Shown: positions 24,886 to 32,281 of the stretch, piece by piece
How the letters are laid out: the number at the start of each line of letters is the position of its first letter
Numbering within the stretch: position 1 is the first letter of the stretch
Origin: JAICMB01 sp035295125
Lineage (GTDB): Bacteria > Acidobacteriota > Terriglobia > Bryobacterales > Bryobacteraceae
NCBI GenBank assembly: GCA_035295125.1
Contig: DATGJP010000070.1
Span: 1 to 46,059 of the forward strand
Length of the DNA: 46,059 nt
Reading direction: 5' to 3'
The notes under the pieces: model-generated
Database searches by the model: none
Seen by the model: the letters and a program-made list of their open reading frames with translations, nothing else
What the model was told of the DNA's origin: nothing
Program-made: the position numbers and the translations under genes

Positions 24886-27510
24886 CTATTCACTCCTCAA
24901 AGCGACAAGAGGATCGATCCGTGCCGCCCGCCGTGCAGGAATGTAGCAGGCAAGAACTGCGACCGCCACGATTGCTATGCCGGCCAGGATGAAAGTTAAA
25001 GGATCGGAGGGTGTCACGCCAAAGAGCAAGCCCGAAAGCAAGCGGGTCACGAACAACGATCCCACCGCCCCCATGGCAAGTCCCAGCAGGGCCAAAACCA
25101 TACCTTGACGCACGATCATTCTCATGACCTCCGCTGCGCGGGCTCCCAGAGCCATTCGAATTCCGATCTCGTGGGTCCGCTGGGCGACGGAGTAGTGCAT
25201 AAGACCGTAGACTCCAATCGCGCTCAGACCTAATGCAACTGCGGCGAACAACGCCATTAGGACACTCTGAAACCGGCGCGGCGCCAGCGACGCATCAAGC
25301 CGCCGGTCGAGCGTAGACACATTGAATACCGGTGCAGTTTTGTTAATCGAGCGGATTTCAGCGCGGACGGCATTTGCCAGTTGAGCCGGGTCGGAAGAGG
25401 TTCGGATAATCAAGTCGCTTGTCGAGCTGACGCGCTGAAAATAGGGCCAGAAGATCTGTGCGATTGGCTCGCGCTCGAGGCCCTGGCGGCGCATGTCTGA
25501 AATCACACCAACGACGGTGTAGGGCGGCTGCTTCGGAAGTGCGCCGGCTTCACGAAACTGCCTGCCAATCGGGTCTTCGTTGGGCCAGAAATGGCGAGCC
25601 ATGGTTTCATTAATGACTGCTACCGGCGGCCCGCCCCGGTCGTCGCCGGTGAAGATCCGCCCACGTAATAACTGCACGCCCAGCACATGGAAGCAAGCGG
25701 GGCTGATTGCGTCACCACTGACCGGCTCCGAGGGCACTTCTGAACGTCCGACCGCGACGATTTGATAGTCCGGGTTTCGACGCTGGAGGACGTCCTCGAT
25801 AAGACCGCTCGCAACGACGTCCGGCAGTGACTCAACCCGGTTCAGAACCTGGTCGTAAAAAGGTACGGCTGCCGAGTCGCTGCCCGGCGCTGCTATTCGT
25901 ACCGTTAGGACATGCTCGGGATGAAAGCCGGGTTGAATGGTTTCGACCGTTAGAAAGCTCCGTATGAGCAGACCGGCGCTGCACAGCAGTACGGACGACA
26001 ATGCAAATTGCCCGACCACCAGTATGTTCCCCCTACGAGCGCTCTGGCGCGTCGTGTGCGTGCTACGGCAATTCAAGGTCGCGCTGCTATTCGATAAACG
26101 AACCGCTGGCGCGAGTCCAAAGAGAACGCCCGCGAATACGGAAATAGAAAGGCAGAACAGAAGCACGCCCGAATCGATACTCACCTCACTCATCCGCGGG
26201 AGGTTGGCAGGAGCAAGAGCGAGCAGGCCCGGTAGGGCAAAACGGGCCACGCCGAGTGCGACGGCGCCGGCGATTAGTGCCAGCATCAGACTCTCTGTCA
26301 GGAGTTGTTTGACGATCCTCTGTCGCCCGGCGCCCAAAGCGGAACGCAGAATGAATTCCCGTTCCCTCGCCGCACCGCGTGCCAGCAACATGCTCGCCAC
26401 GTTCACGCAGGCAATTGAGAGGACGAACCAAACCGCTCCGAACAATACCCATAGTGTCAACGGAAGTTCTTTTCCAGTTACCTGAATCGCGAGCGGTACC
26501 AGGTTGACTTTGAAGCCTGCGAAGTCATCCGCTCGGGTGGGTGGGTATTGTTGTTGCAAACGTTTGCCAATGGCGTTCATCTCTGTCTGCGCTTGGGCCA
26601 AAGTGATGTTTGGCTTAAGGCGACCGACCACACGACCCCAATCGGAATAGCGTTCACCCCGAATGCTCTTCCAACGTGGAAAAGACGCCAGTTGTTGCCA
26701 AAACTGTGTCTCTGAGGTTGGAAATTGGAAGGAAGCGGGCATGACGCCGACAATCCGCCAATTCACGCCGTCAATCTCAACGCTCTTTCCGATGCTGTCT
26801 GGAGCCGCCCCAAAATGAGTTTGCCAAAGCGAGTGGCTGATGATGACGGCGCGGTCTCCATGTGACACTTCATCCGGCGAGAAAGTTCGCCCCAATTCCG
26901 GCTGAACACCAAGAACGGTGAACAAGTTCTCCGAAACAACAGCGGATTCAACTCGCTGTGGTAGTTCGCCCCCAGTCAGGGTAGCTGGACTGCTTCTGCT
27001 GCAAATCGCCAGGTCCTCAAACGCGCGATTTGCAGTCCTCCAGTCCACGAAATTCGGGTACGAGATACCTTCTTCGTGAACATTGTGAGCAGGATCGTCT
27101 GTCCACATCATCACCAGCCGTCCTGGATCCTGGTAAGGCAAAGAGCGCAGCAGGATACCCTTAACAACGCTAAATACCGCGGTGTTTGCGCCGATACCGA
27201 CCGCCAAGGTGAGTACCACGGCGAACGTAAACACCGGGTTGGCCTGGAATTGCCTCCAGCCATAGCGTATGTCCTGCGGCGTCGTGTCCCACACCGAGAT
27301 GCCGCGCGCTTCCCGGCATTCTTCTCGCACCTGCTCTGTGCCTCCCAAGGCGATTCGGGCCCTTCGAACCGCCTCGGTCCGGTCAAGGCCCATTCGCATC
27401 AGCTTGTTGGCTTCGTACTCCAGGTGGAGCTGAAGCTCCTCGTTCAGCTCACGTTCTACGGTGTTTCGGCGAAAGATTGCTCGCAGACGATAGAGAAGAT
27501 CGGTAAGCAT
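24886..27510 (-). CDS. ABC transporter permease of the acidobacterial orphan type (ADOP, MacB/FtsX-like)
   Basis: An 874-residue inner membrane protein with two FtsX/MacB-type halves. The N-terminal cytoplasmic domain (about 1-90: LRAIFRRNTVERELNEELQL, DRTEAVRRARIALGG, QDIRYGWRQF) is specific to acidobacterial duplicated orphan permeases. A MacB-type first helix follows (FTFAVVLTLAVGIGANTAVF), then a periplasmic domain (SYPNFVDWRTANRAF), a first FtsX domain (about 345-450, with AAREREFILRSALGAGRQRI), a second periplasmic domain, and the last FtsX domain (about 750-870, with RTHEIGIRMALGARAAEVMR). No ATPase gene is adjacent, hence orphan. The gene lies between direct repeats of the speA 3' end and has a large palindrome over its start region. 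Export or mechanotransmission is the family role; the cargo is unknown. Confidence 0.9.
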   Translation of the reverse strand: MLTDLLYRLRAIFRRNTVERELNEELQLHLEYEANKLMRMGLDRTEAVRRARIALGGTEQVREECREARGISVWDTTPQDIRYGWRQFQANPVFTFAVVLTLAVGIGANTAVFSVVKGILLRSLPYQDPGRLVMMWTDDPAHNVHEEGISYPNFVDWRTANRAFEDLAICSRSSPATLTGGELPQRVESAVVSENLFTVLGVQPELGRTFSPDEVSHGDRAVIISHSLWQTHFGAAPDSIGKSVEIDGVNWRIVGVMPASFQFPTSETQFWQQLASFPRWKSIRGERYSDWGRVVGRLKPNITLAQAQTEMNAIGKRLQQQYPPTRADDFAGFKVNLVPLAIQVTGKELPLTLWVLFGAVWFVLSIACVNVASMLLARGAAREREFILRSALGAGRQRIVKQLLTESLMLALIAGAVALGVARFALPGLLALAPANLPRMSEVSIDSGVLLFCLSISVFAGVLFGLAPAVRLSNSSATLNCRSTHTTRQSARRGNILVVGQFALSSVLLCSAGLLIRSFLTVETIQPGFHPEHVLTVRIAAPGSDSAAVPFYDQVLNRVESLPDVVASGLIEDVLQRRNPDYQIVAVGRSEVPSEPVSGDAISPACFHVLGVQLLRGRIFTGDDRGGPPVAVINETMARHFWPNEDPIGRQFREAGALPKQPPYTVVGVISDMRRQGLEREPIAQIFWPYFQRVSSTSDLIIRTSSDPAQLANAVRAEIRSINKTAPVFNVSTLDRRLDASLAPRRFQSVLMALFAAVALGLSAIGVYGLMHYSVAQRTHEIGIRMALGARAAEVMRMIVRQGMVLALLGLAMGAVGSLFVTRLLSGLLFGVTPSDPLTFILAGIAIVAVAVLACYIPARRAARIDPLVALRSE

Positions 27511-27516
27511 TTCACA

Positions 27517-27571
27517 CCCTTTGCACTTCTACAGAAGTATCGTAGAACGTTTCTTGTAGAAGTGCAAGGGG
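27517..27571 (-). promoter_or_regulatory. Long palindromic operator-like site with promoter-like boxes before the ADOP gene
   Basis: TTGCACTTCTACA (27521-27533) and TGTAGAAGTGCAA (27555-27567) are perfect 13-bp inverted arms 21 bp apart, and pairing extends outwards with one mismatch. On the minus strand TTGCAC, a 17-bp spacer and TACGAT form a plausible sigma-70 promoter inside the palindrome, 11-57 bp before the ADOP start. That arrangement suits a repressor operator overlapping a promoter; PadR-type repressors commonly control ADOP genes in this phylum, but none is encoded here. There is no T run, so a terminator for speA is less likely. Confidence 0.6.
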
Positions 27572-27588
27572 AGAGGTTGCGAACCCGG

Positions 27589-29514
27589 CTACTGCTCCAG
27601 GTAGGTGTATCCGTTGAGGCCCTCTTCGTAGAACCGCAGCAACCGGCCGGATTCCTCGTAGCCGATCTTGCCCTCGCGCAGCGCGCTCTCAACATCGCGG
27701 CGAAACGCGTCGAGGAGCATGCGAGCGCTGAACTGGACGTAGTCGAGAACTTCGCGAACCGTGTCACCCTGGATCACTGTCTCGAGGATCACGTCGCCGC
27801 TGTCGCTCAGGCTGACGTGCACTGCGTTGGTATCGCCGAACAGGTTGTGCAGATCCCCGAGGATCTCCTGGTACGCGCCAAGAAGGAACGCGCCAAGCAC
27901 GTACGAATCGCCGTTGTTCAGCGCGTGCAGCGGCAAAGTGCGTTTGACATCGCGGCGGTCGATGAATTGATCGATTTTACCGTCTGAATCGCACGAGATG
28001 TCGCCGAGAACTCCGTCGCGCGTTGGCATCTCGTTCAGCCGGTGAATCGGCATGATCGGGAAGAGCTGTTTGATTGCCCAACTGTCCGGCATGCTCTGGA
28101 ACAGGCTGAAGTTGCAGAAATACGTGTCCGACAGCATGCCGTCGAGCTGTTCCAGTTCCTCGGGGTAATACTCCAGCTCTTTCGCCATGCGCTGAATCCG
28201 CCTGCAGATGGCCCAGTACAGGTTCTCCGCCATGCTGCGCTGTTGCAACGGCAGATAACCGAGGCTGAAAAGGTTCAATGCGGAATCGAGAGCTTGCTGA
28301 GCGTCGTGAAAGGCTTCGAGCAGGTTCTTCGAGCTCAATGACCGTGTCGTCTCCTGAAGGTCGATCAGCGGCTGCTCGGCGTCTTCGGGAACCGGCTGAG
28401 CGGCTTCGTCTCCGAAACCGGTAACGCCGAGAACATTGAACACCAGGACGCTGTGATAAGCGGCAATTGCACGGCCGCTTTCGGTGACGATTACCGGGTG
28501 CGCCACCTCGGCCTCATCGCAGACGCTCTGGATGTGATAGACGACGTCGTTCGCGTATTCCTGCAGCGTGTAATTCACACTCGATTCGAAATCGGTCTGC
28601 GACCCGTCATAGTCGATGCCTAAGCCGCCGCCGACGTCCATGTATTTCAGGCCTGCGCCGGCACGTTTCAACTCGACATAAAGCCGCGCCGCTTCGATCA
28701 CCGCGCCTTTGATCTGGCGGATATTCGTGATCTGGCTGCCGAGGTGGAAGTGGAGCAGCTCGATGCAATCCTCCATGCCAAGCGAGCGCATCTGGTCAAG
28801 CGCATGAAGCGATTCGGTTACGGTGAGACCGAATTTCGAGCGGTAGCCGCCGGAGGATCGCCAGCGGCCGGAACCGCGGCTCGCCAGTTTCACGCGCAAG
28901 CCCACGGAGGGGCGGACGCCGACGCGCTGGGAGTGCTTGATGATCAGGTCAAGCTCGGTATACTTCTCGACGACCGGAATGATGCGCCGGCCAATTTTCT
29001 TGGCAAGCATCACCATCTCGATGTACTCGTCGTCTTTAAAACCATTGCAGATAATCGGCGTCTCGTTGTCGGCGATGGCGAGGACCGCGAGGAGTTCCGG
29101 TTTGGAGCCGGCCTCGAGGCCGAAGCCGTAGGGCCGTCCGAAATTGAATACCTCTTCCACCACCTGGCGCTGCTGGTTTACCTTGATCGGGTAAACGCAG
29201 CAGTAATTGCCGTGGTAGCCATGTTCGGCGATGGAGTTCGTGAATGCCTGGTGCATGTCTCCCAGGCGATGCTTCAGGATGTCCGCGAAGCGGATCAGTA
29301 TAGGCAGCGAAATGCCGCGCAATTCAAGTTTTTCGACCAATTCCTTGAGGTCGATGCCACGACTCTGGTCCTTCGTGGGATGTACCCACACATGGCCGTT
29401 GGTTCCTACCGAGAAATAACCCTTGCCCCAGCTTGCGACGTCGTACAACTCAGCCGCATCGGCGGTTGTCCATCGTTCGGTCGGCTCCCAGACGGCTGCT
29501 TCGCTCAGTTTCAA
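27589..29514 (-). CDS. speA: Biosynthetic arginine decarboxylase
   Basis: A 641-residue fold III PLP decarboxylase converting arginine to agmatine, the first step of putrescine/spermidine synthesis. It starts with a typical SpeA region (WTTADAAELYDVASWGKGYF). The PLP Lys is residue 111 in YCCVYPIKVNQQRQVVEEV. Further typical stretches are KDDEYIEMVMLAKKIGR, LHFHLGSQITNIRQIK, MDVGGGLGIDYDGSQTDFES and VTESGRAIAAYHSVLVFNV, with the C-terminal alpha-helical and beta domains up to GLNGYTYLEQ. Length matches the family (about 630-660). Its last ten codons recur beyond the ADOP gene. Upstream, 99 bp separate it from the sigma-factor gene on the same strand. Confidence 0.95.
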   Translation of the reverse strand: MKLSEAAVWEPTERWTTADAAELYDVASWGKGYFSVGTNGHVWVHPTKDQSRGIDLKELVEKLELRGISLPILIRFADILKHRLGDMHQAFTNSIAEHGYHGNYCCVYPIKVNQQRQVVEEVFNFGRPYGFGLEAGSKPELLAVLAIADNETPIICNGFKDDEYIEMVMLAKKIGRRIIPVVEKYTELDLIIKHSQRVGVRPSVGLRVKLASRGSGRWRSSGGYRSKFGLTVTESLHALDQMRSLGMEDCIELLHFHLGSQITNIRQIKGAVIEAARLYVELKRAGAGLKYMDVGGGLGIDYDGSQTDFESSVNYTLQEYANDVVYHIQSVCDEAEVAHPVIVTESGRAIAAYHSVLVFNVLGVTGFGDEAAQPVPEDAEQPLIDLQETTRSLSSKNLLEAFHDAQQALDSALNLFSLGYLPLQQRSMAENLYWAICRRIQRMAKELEYYPEELEQLDGMLSDTYFCNFSLFQSMPDSWAIKQLFPIMPIHRLNEMPTRDGVLGDISCDSDGKIDQFIDRRDVKRTLPLHALNNGDSYVLGAFLLGAYQEILGDLHNLFGDTNAVHVSLSDSGDVILETVIQGDTVREVLDYVQFSARMLLDAFRRDVESALREGKIGYEESGRLLRFYEEGLNGYTYLEQ

Positions 29515-29613
29515 TTCCTAGCCACCTCCAAACACTTCATGGGATTCATTTTCAGTGTCCTTCGAAACCGGCTGAGGGGCAAGTAGAAAATGATTACAAT
29601 TCAGAACGGGGCT

Positions 29614-30744
29614 CTACCGGAGAGCAGACCACAGGCCGAGCGCCAGGCCAACAGATCCCGTGACCAGCCCAATCGTCCAGCCGAGAATCGCCTGCCGCTT
29701 CTCGCGGCGTCGGCGCGCCGCCGCTTCAATCGGATTCCGGCGCATTTCGGCCTCCATGCGCCGGCGCACGATGCTCGGTAACCAGACGTGTTGCAGCAAT
29801 GCGAGGGTTGCAACAAACATGAGGAACCATGGCACCGCCCAAAGAGGATTCGCGCTGCGGGTAAGAGCTACGGTCAGGGCGATGGCGTAAAACATCACCA
29901 TCGCGCTGGTGATCCCCATATACCAGTACAACCCGCGGCGCTCCTCGGCGTCCTGTGCGTCCTTCAGCCACTTTCGCGTTCCGAAGATCACTCCAAGGAC
30001 CCCGCCCACTCCGCCGAGCAGGACCCCAGATAGCGGCGCAAGCAGCTTGAGAAGAACAGTCGCTCCACCGGCCGTTTTGGCGGTGGTTCCGAGCGCCGCG
30101 GCAGTCGCTGAAGGCGCGGTCGCGGGAAGGGCGATTACAACTGCTGCGGTGAAAGCTGCTCCGGGAGCAGTCCGGCATAGCATTTCACCGATTTCCTGCT
30201 GGATGCTCTTGCGTAGAAATGCCCGCGCACGCGACAGACGCTTCTTCACCGCGTCCTCGCTGAGGTCGAGCAGGGAGGCTACCTGGGATATGCTCTGTCC
30301 CTCGCGATAGAAAAGCGTAAGCACCTCGCGTGTTTCTTCCGGCAGCGCTTCGAGGGCATCTGCCAGCACTTGCCGCTCTTCATCCGCGAGCATGCGTTCG
30401 GAGATGTTCGGCCGCGGATCTACGGCCTGTGGTAACACTTCGTCCAGCAGGCCGGAGATTCCAAGACTCCGTTTCCTGACATCCTGGCGCAAGGCGGTTT
30501 TGGCGCGGTTGCGAGCGGTTTGCCGCAGCCATGGAAGAAAGCTCGCCGGACTCCGCAGCTTCTTGAGATCGCGCCAAACCGCCAGAAAGACGTCCTGGGC
30601 CACGTCCCGGCTCAATTCGAGATCACGCACAATGGCGAGCGTGATAGACGACACCAGCGGGCTCGTCGTAGTGACCAGTTCGCTGTAGGCGGCAGTGTCA
30701 CCCTTAGCGGCGGCGACGACCAGTGGTTCGAGCCCGGCAGCCAT
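29614..30744 (-). CDS. ECF-like RNA polymerase sigma factor with C-terminal membrane domain
   Basis: A 376-residue fusion. Residues about 10-95 are sigma region 2 (AYSELVTTTSPLVSSITLAI, RDVAQDVFLAVWRDLKKL, FLPWLRQTARNRAK). Residues about 125-180 are region 4 (ALEALPEETREVLTLFYREG, ISQVASLLDLSEDAVKKRLS). After about 187 come four or five hydrophobic segments, including LLAPLSGVLLGGVGGVLGVI, ITSAMVMFYAIALTVAL, VPWFLMFVATLALLQHVW and LGWTIGLVTGSVGLALGLW. A sigma factor tied to the membrane could be held inactive until released, or sense a membrane signal itself without a separate anti-sigma factor (inference). The ATG shares a base with the stop of the upstream hydrolase gene (TAATG), so the two are translationally coupled. 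Confidence 0.85.
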   Translation of the reverse strand: MAAGLEPLVVAAAKGDTAAYSELVTTTSPLVSSITLAIVRDLELSRDVAQDVFLAVWRDLKKLRSPASFLPWLRQTARNRAKTALRQDVRKRSLGISGLLDEVLPQAVDPRPNISERMLADEERQVLADALEALPEETREVLTLFYREGQSISQVASLLDLSEDAVKKRLSRARAFLRKSIQQEIGEMLCRTAPGAAFTAAVVIALPATAPSATAAALGTTAKTAGGATVLLKLLAPLSGVLLGGVGGVLGVIFGTRKWLKDAQDAEERRGLYWYMGITSAMVMFYAIALTVALTRSANPLWAVPWFLMFVATLALLQHVWLPSIVRRRMEAEMRRNPIEAAARRRREKRQAILGWTIGLVTGSVGLALGLWSALR

Positions 30745-31583
30745 TATTCTTGCCTCCCCAGGAACTCATCGATGGCACGATATAGAAAGTCGGGATCATC
30801 AAACATAACGAAATGCAGCGCGTGTTCTGCGATTATAACGGTGCGGTCGCTGGCGCCGCGCACTTGAGCCTCATACGCAACACGTATTTTCGAGAGCTGT
30901 TCCGGATCCTTCGAAAATGCTTTTCCCGCACCGATCAGCAGCACTGGCGAATGCAGCTTTCGAAGCTCCGGGCGAAGGTCGGTTGTCATTAAGTCATACA
31001 TAGCCTGGCCCACGAACGCGGGGTCCGATTTTGCCGCCCAATTCGCGGCGAGGTCGACGCGTTTCGGGTCGGAAATCATCTGCTCCAGTGCCATGCGGCT
31101 CATTTTGCCGAGTTGATCGGGCGTCAACGACGCATATAGGGAACGGAACTTCTCGGCGTCCGGCGCGGCGCCCATGAGTGCCGGAAGGAACGGTAAGCCA
31201 TCGATAGAGATGATTCCGCCGATCAGATCCGGAGCGCGGGCGCCGATCCAGAAAGCCAAAAAGCCCCCGAGGCTGTGGCCCATAAGAATCGGTTTCGACA
31301 GCCTGTTGTGCTGGATGTACTCGACGAGCTCGTCCTTGACTTGCGCCAGTTTTAGGCCCGGGACAGCGGGTTCACCGGCGAATCCCGCAATAGTAATGGC
31401 GTGGATTTGATATTGCGAACCGTAGTGCTGGATGACGTCCTGCCAGACTTCCGCGGGGCATTCCAGACCCGGAATCAGGATCATTGGCGCGCCTTCGCCC
31501 TGGACGGAAACGGAGAACGATGGGTGCTCTCGCGCGATGCAGACGGGAGCAAGAAGAAAGGCTGCGAGTAGTGTGAGTTTCAT
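30744..31583 (-). CDS. Exported alpha/beta hydrolase
   Basis: A 279-residue alpha/beta-hydrolase-fold protein with a signal peptide (MKLTLLAAFLLAPVCIARE). Motifs are the oxyanion-hole region APMILIPGLECPAEVWQDV, the nucleophile elbow LMGHSLGGFLAFWIG with Ser near residue 103, a likely acid after SPVLLIGAG, and the catalytic His in IIAEHALHFVMFDDPD. Relatives include esterases, lactonases and C-C hydrolases. The ATG at 31581-31583 was chosen over an upstream in-frame ATG because it begins the signal peptide; AGGAGG lies unusually close to it. The gene is first in a two-gene leftward operon and its stop overlaps the start of the membrane-tethered sigma factor. A link between an extracytoplasmic enzyme and a membrane-bound sigma factor is suggestive only. 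Confidence 0.82.
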   Translation of the reverse strand: MKLTLLAAFLLAPVCIAREHPSFSVSVQGEGAPMILIPGLECPAEVWQDVIQHYGSQYQIHAITIAGFAGEPAVPGLKLAQVKDELVEYIQHNRLSKPILMGHSLGGFLAFWIGARAPDLIGGIISIDGLPFLPALMGAAPDAEKFRSLYASLTPDQLGKMSRMALEQMISDPKRVDLAANWAAKSDPAFVGQAMYDLMTTDLRPELRKLHSPVLLIGAGKAFSKDPEQLSKIRVAYEAQVRGASDRTVIIAEHALHFVMFDDPDFLYRAIDEFLGRQE

Positions 31584-31650
31584 GCCTCCTAAGTATCCGG
31601 AGGCAAGGAAAGGTGACCGCGCCTGTTGAGAGAAACCGAATCGACGGGGC

Positions 31651-31951
31651 ACTACATGTTGTTCAGCTCAGCCATCGGGAAGGGCAAGTTTCCTTAGGAG
31701 CGACCGGGGCTCCGACGGAAAAGCCCGGCTGGCGGCCGGGCTTTCCGAATCAGCGGAGCTGAAAGGAGGTGAGGATATGATCCTCATGCTCATCGTGAGA
31801 ATCTTCAGGAAGCTGTTCTTGAAGATCACGTTTGAGATCCAGTTCCGTTAAGAACCGGACTCGTGCGTGTGGAGCCGGGCAGAGCCACTGCCCGCTCCAC
31901 TCACGAGAATACAGCATTCCTGCCAGGAATGAAAGAGCTCTGACGTACTAC
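31651..31951 (+). ncRNA. Structured RNA element, tandem unit 1 (301 bp)
   Basis: First of two ungapped 301-bp units (about 93% identical, 20 differences, 330-bp period). Predicted pairings by eye: an outer helix UUCAGCU (31662-31668) with AGCUGAA (31757-31763); inside it a nested UUUCC..GGAG..CUCC..GGAAA helix; a 10-bp GC-rich helix AAAGCCCGGC/GCCGGGCUUU; then an AGGAGG ribosome site and a 24-codon ORF, with a 7-bp hairpin whose loop is the AUG. After the ORF come a long hairpin (CUCGUG..GUGGAG..GGGCAG / CUGCCC..CUCCAC..CACGAG, about 31859-31907) and AUUCCUG/CAGGAAU. The GGAAA segment can pair with UUUCC on either side, giving two exclusive states. Not recognised as a named RNA family; comparison with Acido-1 and Acido-Lenti-1 would be appropriate. 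Confidence 0.65.
31777..31851 (+). CDS. 24-residue hydrophobic, basic peptide in tandem unit 1
   Basis: The ORF encodes MILMLIVRIFRKLFLKITF followed by EIQFR. A strong ribosome site (AAAGGAGGTGAGG) precedes the ATG. The peptide is hydrophobic with net positive charge (about +4), and its second half alternates hydrophobic and polar residues (I-T-F-E-I-Q-F-R). Size and composition recall type I toxin peptides and leader peptides, but I recognise no family. Unit 2 encodes the same peptide with one replacement (Phe14 to Leu) while two other codon differences are silent, which suggests selection on the peptide. The AUG is the loop of UGAGGAU-AUG-AUCCUCA, so initiation is probably structure-controlled. 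Confidence 0.6.
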   Translation: MILMLIVRIFRKLFLKITFEIQFR

Positions 31952-31980
31952 TCCATGGAGAGTAAAACGTCGCTCTTGAC

Positions 31981-32281
31981 ACTACATGTTGTTCAGCTTT
32001 GCGTTCGGAAAGGGCGAGTTTCCTTAGGAGCGACCGGGGCTCCGACGGAAAAGCCCGGGTGAGGCCCGGGCTTTCCGAATCAGCGGAGCTGAAAGGAGGT
32101 GAGGATATGATCCTCATGCTCATCGTGAGAATCTTCAGGAAACTACTCTTGAAGATCACGTTTGAGATCCAGTTCCGTTAAGAACCGGACTCGTACGTGT
32201 GGAGCCGGGCAGCGCCACTGCCCGCTCCACTCACGAGAATACAGCAATCCTGTCAGGAATGAAAGAGTCCTGAGGTACTAC
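31981..32281 (+). ncRNA. Structured RNA element, tandem unit 2 (301 bp)
   Basis: Second unit, collinear with unit 1. The outer helix UUCAGCU/AGCUGAA and the nested UUUCC/GGAAA helix are kept exactly. In the GC-rich helix the closing C-G pair of unit 1 is G-C here (AAAGCCCGGG/CCCGGGCUUU), a compensatory change that supports the helix. The loop sequence and the segment after the outer helix vary most. The downstream long hairpin is kept, with a change at one pair near its base. The unit ends at the 3' end of the convergent rho gene (stop codon at 32278), so its final hairpins may also help end rho transcription. TTGACA at 31976-31981 precedes it, without a convincing -10. Confidence 0.65.
32107..32181 (+). 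CDS. 24-residue hydrophobic, basic peptide in tandem unit 2
   Basis: Paralogue of the peptide at 31777-31851 and identical except Leu for Phe at position 14 (RKLLLKITF). Same ribosome site and same start-codon hairpin. The frame is open upstream to 31999, but the strong AGGAGG just before 32107 and the conservation of only the 24 codons with unit 1 place the start here. Function unknown; candidates are a type I toxin-like peptide, a regulatory leader peptide or a small membrane protein. Confidence 0.6.
   Translation: MILMLIVRIFRKLLLKITFEIQFR

Noticed and set aside
27589..29514. Programmed frameshift or second speA gene as the source of the tail copy at 24847
   Set aside because: Only about ten codons are duplicated, they are preceded by a stop, and nothing of the upstream speA sequence is present there.
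31651..32281. CRISPR array or insertion sequence as an explanation for the tandem repeat
   Set aside because: There are only two units of 301 bp with no short regular repeats or spacers, no transposase and no terminal inverted repeats.
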